Shown piece by piece: positions 12,246 to 24,197 of a DNA stretch of 64,000 nt. Source of the stretch: Nannobrachium achirus. Taxonomy: Eukaryota > Chordata > Actinopteri > Myctophiformes > Myctophidae. The DNA is taken from the NCBI GenBank assembly GCA_963921795.1, contig OY997647.1, positions 55,737,003-55,801,002 of the forward strand, written 5' to 3'. Position 1 is the first letter of the stretch, and every line of letters starts with the position of its first letter. A program made the translations under genes and the position numbers. Below the pieces are notes generated by a model that saw only the letters and a list, made by a program, of their open reading frames with translations, did no database searches and had not been told where the DNA came from.

Positions 12246-12416
12246 TAACAGGATTAATTTGATATTTGTGGTGTAGTTGAGTAGGCTATTAAGTATATAA
12301 CATTTTTAATACTGCAGTAAAGTGAAAAGTACATCAGAATTGTACTTAACTACAGTATTTGAGTGAAGGCACTTAGTTATTTTACTCCACTGTGTTGTTT
12401 TAATGATAGTCGGGGA

Positions 12417-13073
12417 TCCACATGCCCAAAAGCTCAAGGAATAGGAATATCTATTAGTTTAGTCATTAAGGTCCACAGAATGAGAGGCCTGCTCTGCCGG
12501 AAACATCGCGAAAAAAAAGTTATGGCCATTTGCATATTCACTGTCCCATTGACTCCACTACACAGGAAAGGAAATACCGTATATTTAAAAAAAAAAGAAA
12601 AATTCTGCTTTATTAAGTAGCATGTGAGGGGTCAAACTGGAGGGTTTTCATGATTCTGAATCTATTGCAAGCATTTGTTTTGCACAAAAAAGAAAACTGA
12701 CCAACAAAACTGTGAAAAGTGATGACTCATCACTGTGATTGTGAAAAGTGATGACTCATCACTTTTCACACTTTTGTTGGTCCGTTTTCTAGCCCAAGGA
12801 ATGTTTTTTGTGCAAAACAAATGCTTGCAATAGATTCAGAATCATGAAAACCCTCCAGTTTGACCCCTCACATGCTACTTAAAGCAGATATTTTCTTTTT
12901 TGTAATATATTTGTGTAGTGGAGTCAATGGGACAGTGAATATACAAATGGCCATAACTTTTTTTCACGATGTTTCCGGCAGAGCAGGCCACTCATTCTGT
13001 GGACCTTAATGACCAAACGAACAGATAAACCAGAAATAAAAAGTGCCATTTTGAGGGACTGGATCCCCGGCTA
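12417..13073. mobile_element. Foldback element C, TSD TGA
   Basis: Termini TAGTCGGGGATCC and GGATCCCCGGCTA. TGA lies on both sides (12414-12416 and 13074-13076). Outer arms (with AGGCCTGCTCTGCCGGAAAC) match those of element D but not A or B. The core hairpin is shared by all four. The 3-bp TNA-type duplication fits PIF/Harbinger-like transposition. Confidence 0.82.
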
Positions 13074-13159
13074 TGAGTGATTAAAAGCCTTTTTGTGGCT
13101 TGCTTGTGATTTGTGTGAAAATGCTGTTTGGCTGCCATCTAGTGTCTGTTAGCAGACAC

Positions 13160-13366
13160 TGTCATGTGAATATATATTGCAGGTACAATAGTGTGTGTCT
13201 CTCTAAGAGACGGGGACTGTATTGGGCGGTGCACGCACCGGAAGCATTAGTTGGTTGCACGCACACAACGGGGGCAACGTGTCTGTGAGAGGAGCTGCAA
13301 TAAACAACCTTTGTAGTTAAAGTACGTTGTCAACAGTGAGTTATTATATCGGTCATAACCTGCACA
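13160..13366 (+). repeat. 5' LTR
   Basis: 207 bp starting TGTCATGTGAATATATATTG and ending CCTGCACA. Carries a polyadenylation signal AATAAA at 13299-13304. Same as the 3' LTR except for one extra GT/TG unit. Confidence 0.95.
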
Positions 13367-13380
13367 TGGTGTCAGAAGTC
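13367..13380 (+). promoter_or_regulatory. tRNA primer binding site
   Basis: Directly after the LTR, TGGTGTCAGAAGTC starts with TGG, complementary to a tRNA CCA end. The tRNA species was not identified. Confidence 0.75.
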
Positions 13381-13391
13381 AAGCGGTGAAG

Positions 13392-13720
13392 ATGGCCAAG
13401 TTTAACCCTCCCGACAACTTTGATTTTACCCGCCCGGATCAGTGGCCGGAGTGGCGGCAACGGTTCCAGCGCTACCGGCTAGCCACGAAGCTAAACCTGG
13501 AGGATGGAGTCGTACAGGTTAGCACTTTGCTGTATGCGCTCGGAAAGGAGGCTGAGCAAGTTTTCAACACGTTGCTTTTCGAGGTTGGGGAGGACAATGA
13601 GGACTATTAGACTGTGTTTGGAAAGCTGAATAATTACTTCATTCCTAAAGTGAACGTCATCCACGAACGGGCTCGTTTTTACCTCCGCTTACCTCCGCGG
13701 ATCTAACGCTGGAGAAGGCT
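13392..13720 (+). pseudogene. gag start, interrupted
   Basis: ATG at 13392 opens a gag-like frame (AKFNPPDNFDFTRPDQWPEW, the capsid-type N terminus of gypsy elements). An in-frame TAG at 13608-13610 stops it after about 73 codons. Similarity continues past the stop. A duplication-like stretch with TTACCTCCGC twice near 13679-13700 then shifts the frame into the downstream ORF. Gag would package the element RNA; this copy is not functional. Confidence 0.85.
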
Positions 13721-16222
13721 GTGGAGATGGTGAGACAGTCTGAGCAGATAAAAGGGCAAGTTAGTCAACAGGCTAATTCTGGCTCGGGTGATGCAACATT
13801 CCTGAGTGAGGTCGCTTGCACATGTAATTGTAACTGCGGGGCTGCGACGTCCCTGAGTGAAGTCAGACACAACGCACGCGCTGCACCTTTCCTACAACAA
13901 AGAGGACGGGGAAGGACACGAGGCAGCGGCGGTTTCCAGGGAGCAGCAGCGGCAGCAGCAGGGCATCGCGATGGGGGTGCCACAGAGACCAGGTGCTTCA
14001 GGTGTGGGCGGAACCACCCTAACAGCGTACAGTGTGCAGCCAGGCAGGCGAAATGTAGAAACTGCCAAAAGATTGGACATTTTGCCGCTGTGTGCCGCTC
14101 TGCGAGAGTGAATGAACTGACAACAATGGAGCAGCAGGATGACGGCTACGGAGAGATGCAGTTCATTGGTGAGATAAAAACGAAATACCTCTATGTGGCA
14201 GATTCTAATAGGCCTTGGACTGTTAAACTGAAGATCTGTGACACTCCTGTCACTTTCAAGATTGACACTGGTGCAGACGCCAGTGTGATTTCAGATGACA
14301 CTTATCGCCAGCTCAAATACCCGCCCTTGTTATCTAGTGATCGCACAGCTTTTGATAGCCCCGGAGGTAGGCTTGACTGTCTAGGTCTGTTCACTGCTGT
14401 AACGAAGCGCAAGGGCAAGCAGTTTAAGTTCAACATCCATGTGATCAAGACGGCTCATGGCAGCAACCTGTTGGGCCGTGAAGTTGCAGTAGCCATGGGA
14501 CTGGTGAAGAGATTGGAGGAGGTACAAAGCACATTTGTGGCGGATCTGGGCCTCTTAAAAATAAAGCCTGTGAAAATATGCCTGCGGGAGGATGCCGTCC
14601 CGTACAGTGTCACCACAGCAAGGAGGGTGTCGGCCCCTCTGTTTCCCAAAGTCAAGGCGGAGCTCGCAAGGATGCTCAAATGTGACGTCATAGAGGAGAT
14701 CAAGGAACCTACTGAGTGGTGCGCCCCGATAGTTCCAGTCCCCAAGAAAAGCGGTGAGGTGAGGATCTGTGTTGATCTAAAGCGATTAAACACTGCTGTG
14801 AAAAGAGAGAGATTTGTTCTACCCACCATAGATGACATATTGCCAAAACTAGCAGAGTCTCGTGTGTTCTCCTTGCTCGATGCAGCGAGCGGTTTCTGGC
14901 AAATTCCACTAGAGAAAGAGACTGCTAAACAGACCACGTTCATCACCCCAGTGGGTAGGTTCTTTTTCAAACGTCTTCCTTTCGGGATCTCCAGTGCACC
15001 GGAGATCTTTCAGAGAGAGATGTCGGTTCTGTTTCGAGGCCAAGAGGGAGTCGAGGTGTACATGGACGACATCCTAGTCCATGGAAGAGACGACATGGAG
15101 CACGAGCAGAGACTCCAGAATGTTCTGCGTATCCTCGGGAACGCGGGCCTGAAGCTCAACGACCAGAAGTGCTTCCTGCGCCAGAGGCAGCTGAACTACT
15201 TGGGACATCAAATCAACAGTGAGGGCATCCAGCCTGACCCCGCAAAGGTGAGCGCCATCACAGAGCTACAGCCACCAAGTGACGTGCCTGGCCTGAGGAG
15301 GTTCCTAGGTATGGTCCATTATCTCGGACGCTTCCTGCCTAACCTGTCAGAAGTGATAAAACCACTCAACGACCTGCTGAAGTGCGAGGCCGTGTGGATC
15401 TGGGATGCAGCACAAGACGAGGCATTCAATAAGGTAAAGCGAATCATCTCCACTGCACCTACACTAGCATTTTATGATGTAAGCAAACCTACAGTAGTGA
15501 GTGCAGACGCAAGCAGCTACGGGCTAGGCGGTGTACTGCTACAGAGACACTCAGATGGACTGAAACCAGTAGCATTCTGTTCAAGAACACTAACTGATGC
15601 TGAGAAGCGCTATGCGCAAATAGAGAAAGAGTGTCTGGCTGCTGTTTGGGCCTGTGAACGATTCTCCACTTACCTATATGGCCTGGATAGCTTCACAGTC
15701 CATACGGACCACAAACCACTGGTCCCTCTGATCAACAACAAAGACCTTGATAATGTTCCCCTGAGGTGCCAGCGGTTGCTCATGCGCATGATGAAGTACA
15801 ACCCCATTGCAGAGTACGTACCTGGGAAGACACTGACAGTAGCTGACACACTTTCCAGACAGCCATTACCTGTAATCCTGAGTGAAGTGTCAGAACTAAC
15901 CTGTGATGTTTCAGCGTTCGAAGATGCAGCTCACACAGCGTGGCCGGTGTCACCATCCAAACTGGAGAAGATCAAGGAGGAGACGAGGATGGACACTGAG
16001 CTGCTGGTGGTGAGCAGACTGATTGCAGAAGGATGGCCGCAGTACGTGAACAGTGTACCGGCACAGGGCAAAGCATATCATCACTGCAGTAACAGCCTGT
16101 CAACATCGAAGGGTCTCGTGCTATACGGAGACCGCATCGTGATTCCTCACAGCATGAGAAACTCCAGCGGTTGCACGATGGACACCAGGGCATCACCAAG
16201 TGCAGAGAACGGGCACACATGA
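13721..16222 (+). pseudogene. gag C-terminus and pol (zinc knuckles, PR, RT, RNase H)
   Basis: Open frame of about 833 codons. In order it has two zinc knuckles (CFRCGRNHPNSVQC at about 13993 and CRNCQKIGHFAAVC at about 14056), an aspartic protease with DTGA near 14265, reverse transcriptase with LLDAASGFWQIPL (about 14872) and the YMDD catalytic motif (about 15059), and RNase H with SADASSYGLGG (about 15503). The frame is lost just before the integrase zinc domain (about 16150), so RT and integrase are no longer in one reading frame. The RT and RNase H segments look complete. Confidence 0.92.
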
Positions 16223-17323
16223 GTGTGTGGTGGCCCGGGTTGGAAAAGGAAATCCAAGAACTGGTAACTAAATGTCCCGAGTGCATGCGAGTCAGACCTA
16301 CACAGAGAAAGGAGCCTCTGATTACAACTCCACTGCCACAAAGGCCCTGGCAGGTGATCGGTGCGGACATCTGTGAGTACGGGAAACAAAACTACTTGGT
16401 AGTTGTTGACTATTATTCTCGCTACATAGAAATAGCTCATCTGCCAGACATGAAGAGTGAGACCACAATTGCCCGTTTTAAGAATATCTTCTCCAGGTGG
16501 GGTTGCCCAGATGAGCTCCACACGGATAATGCAAAACAGTTTGTAAGCAAGGTATTTGACGGCTTCACTGTAATCTATGACTTTAAGCACATCACCTCTA
16601 GCCCTCACTATCCTCAGAGCAACGGCGAGGCTGAGAGGGCGGTACAGACAGCAAAGAAGATCCTACGGCAGGATGATCCGTTTCTGGCTCTCATGAGCTA
16701 CAGAGCTACCCCAATACAGGCCACGGGTGCCAGTCCTGCGCAGCTGATGATGGGCCGTCAGATCAAGACAACGGTGCCTACAATCGATAAAGTCCTGTTG
16801 CCTGAGTGGCCCAACTTCACAAGGGTGCGTGAGGCTGATGCCAAAGCAAAGAGCAGCTACAGGCGTGCCTACAACCGACGCTACGGTGCCAGAGCGCTTC
16901 CACCTCTCCACCCAGGGCAGAGCGTGGCTGTGAAGCTCGACGGGGAGTCTGGCTGGACGACGGCGGCGACAGTTCAACAGCCACACTCAGCTCTGAGGTC
17001 CTATCTGGTCCAGACTGACTACGGGACCCTGCGGAGAAACAGGCGCCACCTACGACCGACGTTCCCTCCTGGTGAGGGGGGGGGACACACAGGTGGGCGA
17101 GCAACAGTCACCACCCCAGCTTACACCTCCGAGTTCACCTGCCAGAGGGGCCGCGTCACCGGCGAGAGAGACTGTTTCCCCTGATCGAGAGCCTGCGGCT
17201 CGTCTTCCAGATCGAGAGCCTGTCCAGGGGGAGCCTGAATGTCGTCTTCCAGAACCGGCCCGGGTGACTTCCAGGGGCAGAGTGGTCCGCCTGTCTGAAA
17301 GGTTTAATGACTTTGTGAGTTAA
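16171..17323 (+). pseudogene. Integrase part of pol, frameshifted
   Basis: The +1 frame carries an HHCC zinc domain (HDGH ... CPEC, about 16174-16284) and the DDE core: Asp in VIGADICEY (about 16353), Asp in LHTDNAKQF (about 16521) and Glu in YPQSNGEAERAV (about 16609). The frame runs to 17184, but a G9 run at 17076-17084 shifts the natural C terminus to another frame that ends at 17323 with SRGRVVRLSERFNDFV. Integrase inserts the cDNA into the host chromosome. Both ends of this module are out of frame with their neighbours. Confidence 0.9.
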
Positions 17324-17610
17324 TGACATATAGCTTGCCGCAATGGAGCAGAATAATCTCCGTCAGCTATAGAGGTGACTGGGTAGTCCACCCCATAACC
17401 TCAGTGTCATTGGTTTGTTCTGCTGTGCCTTTCCCAGTAAAAAAAAAAAAAAAAAAGACAAAGGGGGAGGGGTGTTTATTTATCACAGCACTTTTCTATT
17501 TCTTATTAATGTTTGAAGTTACAGAGAGGCTTTCTATTGCACTGCTAATTCTGAGTCCATACTATTTGTGCACTAATTCTGTATTCAGCAGTATACATGG
17601 TCTCAGACTC
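17324..17610 (+). other. Retrotransposon 3' untranslated region
   Basis: Non-coding stretch between the integrase end and the polypurine tract; contains a run of 17 A at about 17440-17456. Confidence 0.7.
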
Positions 17611-17623
17611 AAAGGAGGGGAGA
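17611..17623 (+). promoter_or_regulatory. Polypurine tract
   Basis: AAAGGAGGGGAGA sits directly before the 3' LTR, where plus-strand DNA synthesis is primed. Confidence 0.9.
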
Positions 17624-17828
17624 TGTCATGTGAATATATATTGCAGGTACAATAGTGTGTCTCTCTAAGAGACGGGGACTGTATTGGGCGGTGCACGCAC
17701 CGGAAGCATTAGTTGGTTGCACGCACACAACGGGGGCAACGTGTCTGTGAGAGGAGCTGCAATAAACAACCTTTGTAGTTAAAGTACGTTGTCAACAGTG
17801 AGTTATTATATCGGTCATAACCTGCACA
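17624..17828 (+). repeat. 3' LTR
   Basis: 205 bp, identical to the 5' LTR except for a missing 2-bp GT/TG unit. Confidence 0.95.
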
Positions 17829-17833
17829 GACAC

Positions 17834-18360
17834 TACATATGATGTTGACCTGCCTGATCATGGATGAAAAAAAAGGTGTCATTGAGCTCACACAAAGAGA
17901 TTCTATAATAAGAGACGGCACTCCCTATACATCCCATTACAACAAGCAGCGCCCATGTTGCCCCGCCATCTTGGAGTGATGACGACTTCCGGTGGTTAAA
18001 AAAACCCATAATAAAGTCATGCTGTACAATCAAAAACGTGTTTTTATTCTGTTCTACTATGATATATTTAATGATTCTATATAACTGGTCTGTGTTGAAC
18101 AGCAAAAAAGTATTATAGCCTATATATGCATACTACTATAATGATTTACTATTTTATTTATAATGTTTATCAATGGATCAAAACTGAAATGACTTACTAA
18201 TAATAACATTTCAGGGTGCATGTGTGCACATGCGTGTATATGCTAATGCATGTTTGCGTGCAGGCACACATTAAATATGATGTGTTAATACCAAATAGAA
18301 ACTAGAAATACTGTTCCTTCGAAACAGTGTGGGCTCGATTCCAACCCAACAAATAGGATA
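17834..18360. other. spacer, no gene recognised
   Basis: AT-rich. It contains CCGCCATCTTGGA near 17967 (YY1-like) and CGACTTCCGG (ETS-like) in an otherwise featureless stretch, probably part of an old repeat. Confidence 0.4.
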
Positions 18361-18922
18361 CTTTAAGGTACTGTAAGGTACAGTACCTTACAGTATTGTA
18401 CTGTACCTTACTATACTGTACTGCACCTTACTGTACTGTACTGTACTGTACTGTAACTTACTGTACTTTACTGTACTCTACTGTACTGTACTTTACTGTA
18501 TTCTACTGTAACTTACTGTACTTTACTGTACTCTACTGTACCTTACTGTACTGTACTCTACTGTACCTTACTGTACTGTACCTTACTGTACTATACTATA
18601 CTGTACTCTACTGTACCGTACTGTACCTTACTGTACTGTACTCTACTGTACCTTACTATACTGTACTTTACTGTACTCTACTGTACTTTACTGTACTCCA
18701 CTGTACCTTACTGTACTTTATTCTACTTTACTGTACTTTATTGTACTTTACTGTACTCTACTGTACCTTACTGTACTGTATTGTACTTTACTGTACCTTA
18801 CTGTACTGTACTCTACTGTACCTTTCTGTACTGTACCTTTCTGTACCTTACTGTACTTTACTGTACTCTACTGAACCTTACTGTACTTTTACTGTACTCT
18901 ACTGAACCTTACTGTACTGTAC
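18361..18922. repeat. CTGTA-rich minisatellite
   Basis: About 560 bp of ACTGTACTGTACCTTACTGT-type sequence, with 5-bp and 10-bp words repeated irregularly. The Tyr/Cys/Leu-rich 169-residue ORF across it is an artefact. Confidence 0.95.
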
Positions 18923-18925
18923 ATA

Positions 18926-20085
18926 TTCTATGTGTTCTAGATCTACATTTTTGATTCTGTGTTTGGGAACCAGCAACTGTCAAATGGACTCCAACTGTAG
19001 TGGAGTATATTGAGTGCATATACTGTAGGCTAACAATCCCAGATCACATCTGTCCTCCACTATGTCTATAACCAAGGCGTTCTTCTATGTGGCCACTCCA
19101 GACTGAGGAGTGGAGCATGGCTTTTATTGTGTTTGTGGATCTGACTTGGAAATGCATTGGTTTTGATATCTCCCTGACAACCAACAACAACCACTAATAT
19201 GGCTGACTGTCCCTGCGGGCTCTAGGATATATGGCTATGGGATTTACATCCCATCGCCCGGACTTGATTCTTGATCACAGCTGTGTAATCAGTAGAGTGG
19301 AGAGGGACATTTATTTATAGTTTTAACTATAACTATAGTTTTATACATCACACAGCTTAGACATTTGGATCAAATCAGAGAGCAGACCTGTGTGAACGCA
19401 ATGATATAGATAGCATATCTGAAGTGTGAACACTGCAGCCACAGCGCCTTAACATAAACATGGGTCTATTATCCTTCTCTCCACTCACTAAACCCATTGG
19501 AAATGCATTGGGTGCTTAAAGTTAAACATTTTTATTTTTTTATATTTATACTACAAAACATTTCAAAACCAAAAGTACAAGCACACGTGTCCTCAGTAAG
19601 CTGAACACATAAAAATTTGAATGGTGTTGAAAGGTGTAAGCGTTTAAGAGATGAAGCGCGCCAAAGTTTTGAGGAGATACTGACTGACTGACTGACTGAC
19701 TATAAATAATGAAGATAACATACGTGTGCTCGCCTTCCAGGCGAGCCCACAATGATTAAAATGCATCATTATAAAAGGGGGGGGGGGGGGGGGACACTGC
19801 CCTCTGCTGCTTTTTTGGCAGCACTGAATCTGTTCCTGAGATTATGAATGACAAAACAGTAAAACATGATATAGACCTAATGTAGGCCCACATGATAAAT
19901 TATTGTCCACAAAAGCCAGACTAATGTCAAGCAGATAAAGTAAATTAACATTAGACCAATTAGAACAATCCGAAATGTATTATTCATACCAAATTATTAA
20001 TATTTCTTATAACTGAAAAGAATACTATTATATGCTTCTATTGATCTGTTTAGCAGTCTATGATAATATGTAATATCAATGGTGA
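18926..20085. other. spacer, no gene recognised
   Basis: Low-complexity spots only: TGAC repeat at 19680-19700 and a G run of about 19 at 19778-19794. No supported gene. Confidence 0.5.
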
Positions 20086-20700
20086 TTTTCACTTTGTTGG
20101 GTGATCAAGACAGCTTTGGAAAAAGTTATTCACACCCAATTTAATTGTTCTGATTAATTTAAGAGCAGAACTAACAGGCACGGCCTTGGAATGGTTCTCA
20201 TCATATTTATCAGGGAGAAGTGTGGCTGTTGCTGTCAGCGACTACACTTCCTCCTCAGCTCCCTTGACCTGTGAAGTCCCCCAGGGCTCCATACTTGGTC
20301 CTGTCCTTTTTTCCCTCTATATGCTCCCCCTCGGCACCCGTATTAACAGCTTCAAAGGCATGTCATATCATTGTTATGCTGACGATACACAGCTGTATCT
20401 TTCCTTTAAGAAAAACAACCTCAGCAAACTCACAGTCATGCATGACTGTTTAACCGGCATTAAAAACTGGATGGCACACAATTTCCTACAGCTCAACTCA
20501 GACAAAACAGAAATTCTCATCATAGGCCCTGAGATTAGCGCAAATGAAATTTGGCTGTCCCTTGGACCATTGGCATCAAATGTCAAACAGACAGCAAGGA
20601 ACTTAGGAGTCTTTTTTGATACAAACTTGAATCTTGAGTTCCACATTAAAAAGGTCACCCAGTCCTGCTTTTATAATAATAATTTGCAAACGTAATATTG
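20086..20700 (+). pseudogene. LINE reverse transcriptase fragment (L2-like)
   Basis: One open frame (20186-20695) keeps RT motifs: ALEWFSSYLSGR, VPQGSILGPVLFSLYMLPLG, the YADDTQLYL catalytic motif (near 20377), then NFLQLNSDKTEILIIGP and LGVFFDTNL. Related sequence starts upstream, from about 20086. Both the 5' part and the 3' end are missing, so this is a truncated remnant. Confidence 0.9.
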
Positions 20701-20714
20701 CAAAAATAGAGTCA

Positions 20715-20752
20715 AATATAGCTGCAAGCAGTGATAAAGTGGCCAAGTGTTG
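20715..20752 (-). repeat. Terminal motif of the 3'-array repeat, inverted
   Basis: ATATAGCTGCAAGCAGTGAT followed by AAAGTGGCCAAG is the reverse complement of the tail that closes each large unit in the array at 42.8-64 kb (for example 50877-50920). It abuts the LINE fragment. Confidence 0.7.
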
Positions 20753-21129
20753 GATTGGGGGGTTGATCACCACTAAGGTCCATGGACTACAGATGAAAAT
20801 TAGCCTGTGGCTAACTCTGGCTCATTTACATTGAAGTGAAAACTGACATTAATGAGTACTGTCCCTGTCAAATAAACAAACTTTCAACTTTCAAGGCATA
20901 AAAAGCAGGAAAGCAAAAAGGCATCATGGGAAATAGCCCAGTCAATCTGAGGTTTGACCCAAAAGAAATTGCAATAGTAATGGTTCAAGGTTTTTTATGA
21001 TCCTTAGAGTCATCCAAAACACATGTTAAAAATCTACCAAAATATTCTTAGTGGATCAAGGTAAATTCAGTTGCTTCAAGTTTGGGTCCCTTCACTTATT
21101 ATAGGAAAAAAAGACTCCCCAAAAAAGCC
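20753..21129. other. spacer, probable old repeat
   Basis: No gene recognised. Confidence 0.4.
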
Positions 21130-22493
21130 ACATTATTTAAACATTTAGAAACTTTTAGTATACTCAAAGATATTACACAAACACCACAGTCCACATAATT
21201 ATACACACCTCTCAAACTGCACATTAATGCAAATGTCTGCCTATCATATGGCAGCAACTCAATGCATTTATGCCTGTAGACATGATCAAGAAGATCTGCT
21301 ACAGTTCTAACCAGGCTTCAGAATGGGTTTAGAAAGGTGATTTGTGACTTTGAATGTGACATGGTATGGTTATTGGTTAAAAACTGGCAGGTCTGATTAT
21401 TTCAGGGGGAAAAAAGAAAATGTAGATCAGCAGTTTCTGAAACACTCAGACCAGCCTTGGCACCTACAACCACGTCCACCAGTCACGTTCAAAGTCATAC
21501 GTATATATATATATATATTCTATTTTATTTATTTATTTCCCATAGGGCCTATAGGAACACATTTAATAATGCCATGTTGACCAACAGTGTTGTAGTGTAG
21601 TTTAGTTGGCAGGACATTGTGGGAATTTATTCTCAGCGATAAGGCTCAGAGCCTTGAGCCCACCAACGTAGACAGTGAGTGGACCCACAGCTCAAATGTC
21701 GACCATTCAGCCCAAGCTGGTATTGATCTCCTGGGTATTGATGGGGTTGCTGGGATACTACAGTAAAGTCTGTCTTGGGGGGAGGCAGGCTCCATACAGA
21801 TGGACTGAATGTGCTGGTTGAATCATGGACCACCGCTGGAGAACAATGCTACAGCTCTGAGGACATCATGGTGCCCCAATAGCTCACTGTTGTATTCAAC
21901 CGATCAGGCAATGTGACAGAGGCTGATATTGGTTGTGACTCACAGTCCTTATGTACTTTTATGAATATTCCAGTCTCTTATACAAGAATGGGGGTTGTCC
22001 GAACAATATGTCTGTGTCCTTAATCAATTTCAACCTAGCATACCTATTTTGGACATGTCATTATAGGCTGGACATTTTCCAATGTGACAAGTTGGCTTGT
22101 CGATCTGCCTTTTCTGAAATAATGTTTTTTTTTTCATAGGGCATAAATGATTAAATGTTGAAAATCTATGTACAGTCTATAAACATATTTTAAGTCAATC
22201 TATTAGATACACCAACAATGTTCTTGTGAAGTATGTTCATTCTTATTGCCAGTAGGACAGTAAAGGACAGTAACCACATGAACTCTAGCCTTCCCATTCT
22301 GAGGTAAACATTTGGCAGAAATAGCAGCAAACACATTTCGCTGAGTTTGTAAATACGTTATTTCCAGTGAAGATAGAGCCTAATATAAAGCTCTGGGGGA
22401 CTCCGGTCAACTAAGTGTAAGGTTAAATTACCAACCCCAAAGCTGTGTTGATTGATTTGATTTAGCACTATGCTCAATATTGTAGAAGGCTAA

Positions 22494-23337
22494 TAGTCGG
22501 GGACCCACATGGCCAAAAGCTCAAAGAAAAGAGGGGTACCTGTGATTTTCTGCCGTACTTTTTATTTCAGTTTTATCTGTTAGGTTAGTCATTAAGGTCC
22601 ACAGAATGAGAGGCCTGCTCTGCCGGAAACATCGCGAAAAAAGGTTATGGCCATTTGTATATTCACTGTCCCATTGACTCCAATACACTGTGACTACACA
22701 GGAAAAGAAAAATATTAAAAAAAGACAAAAATCTACTTTAAGTAGCATGTGAGGGGTCAAACTGGGGGTTCTTCATGATTCTGAATCCATTGCAAGCATT
22801 TGTTTTGCAAGAAAAACATTCCTTGGGCTACATTTCGACCCCAAAAAATGGTGAAAAGTGATGAGTCATCAAAAAAAAGTAAAAAAAAATCCATTGCAAG
22901 CATTTGTTTTGCATGAAAAACATTCCTTGGGCAAGAATTCAGACCCAGAAAATGATTTTTTAACTTTTTTTGATGACTCATCACCTTTCACCATTTTCTG
23001 GGGTCGAAATGTAGCCCAAGGAACGTTTTTCATGCAAAACAAATGCTTGCAATGGCTTCAGAATCATGAAAACACCCCAGTTTGACCCCTCAAGTGCTAC
23101 TTAAAGCAGATTTTTTTCTTTTTTTAATATTTTTCTTTTCCTGTGTAGTCACAGTGTATTGGAGTCGATGGGACAGTGAATATACAAATGGCCATAACCT
23201 TTTTTCGCGATGTTTCTGGCAGAGCAGGCCTGTCATTCTGTGGACCTTAATGACCAACCTAATAGATAAAACAGAAATAAAAAGTACGGCAGAAAATCAC
23301 AGGTCCCCTCCCATTTTGGGGACTGGGTCCCCGACTA
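22494..23337. mobile_element. Foldback element D, TSD TAA, empty site known
   Basis: Termini TAGTCGGGGACCCA and its near complement TGGGTCCCCGACTA, with TAA on both sides (22491-22493 and 23338-23340). The second copy of the host duplication has a single TAA (41532-41534) at the same place, which proves a clean insertion. Outer arms match element C. The core hairpin (GCAAGCATTTGTTTTGCAAG) is present and partly repeated inside. Confidence 0.92.
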
Positions 23338-23604
23338 TAAATGAGTCCAACAGATCTATGCAGCTCCAAGCAGAGGAATCAGATAATTCTCTGGTAAACA
23401 AACCTAAAGATCTCCAGGAAGTACACTTGAACACTGGGGAATGTTCCAAATCTAGTTGGCCAATGTTTTGGAGGGTGATGGTTATCTGCATAACTATGTT
23501 TCGGAAGCAATCAGTGAAAAAGTATTATTTATCTGAGTAATAACAGAGACAAACCTAAACAGAAGAGTGCAACAACAACACACACGATTCAAAAGTTGTC
23601 TGTA

Positions 23605-24197
23605 TCTATACTTGCATTCCTCCTATTGCCGCATCCCACTTCCAAGCCCATTCACGCCCACTTCACATCCACCTCAACTCATAGCTAGATCAGATGTAGA
23701 TCAGATGTAGGATCCGTAGGATCCGTAGTAGGTCGGTAGAACTCACAGAATACCGCCCTAACTCTATCATTGGCCCCCCGTTGCCATGGTGACCGGTGAC
23801 CGCCGTCCATTGGCTCGTATTCCCAGCTATGGGACCAGCGGATCCAATTTCAACCGAGGGGGGCGTAGCCAGAAAAAAAAAAAATCTAAAAAAAAAAATA
23901 CATTTCTAAAAAAAAAAAAAAATAAATAAATTTTTTTTTTCTCAAAAATTTTTTTTTTCTCAATTTTCTTTTTCTCAAAAATCCTTTTTTTCTCAAAAAT
24001 GTTTTTGTCTCAAAATTTGTTGTCTCAAAAATCTTTTTTTCTCAAAAAACTACTATTCTTTTCTCAAAAAACTACTATTTTTTTCTCAAAAAACTATTTT
24101 TTCTCAAAAAAAAAACACATATTTGGCCATTACACACACCACACTGCCGCAACATGGCGGTGAGGAACTGAACTCTAGACTTTTGCGCAAACTTCTA
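23605..24197. mobile_element. 593-bp insertion with A/T-rich array
   Basis: Absent at the same site in copy 2 (near 41803). The left part is unique sequence with CCGTTGCCATGGTGACC (RFX X-box-like). The right part is poly-A and repeated (CTCAAAAATTTTTTT) words to about 24110, then ATGGCGG and unique sequence. The class is unknown. Confidence 0.55.

Larger units (their letters stand above)
13160..17828 (+). mobile_element. Ty3/gypsy LTR retrotransposon, coding-defective
   Basis: Complete structural element of 4669 bp: two LTRs (TGTC...CACA), primer binding site, gag, protease, reverse transcriptase, RNase H, integrase, polypurine tract, and a 5-bp target duplication GACAC (13155-13159 and 17829-17833). 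The domain order with integrase last marks Ty3/gypsy. There is no envelope gene. The LTRs differ only by a 2-bp indel in a GT run, so insertion was recent. The coding frame is broken in at least four places: a stop at 13608, a shift near 13680-13720, a shift near 16150 and a shift in the G9 run 17076-17084. It would need proteins from a relative to move. Confidence 0.95.

Noticed and set aside
13160..17828. Endogenous retrovirus
   Set aside because: No envelope gene, and gypsy-type pol order and ends; a Ty3/gypsy retrotransposon explains it.
18396..18905. 169-residue ORF rich in Tyr, Cys and Leu
   Set aside because: Pure product of the CTGTA minisatellite.
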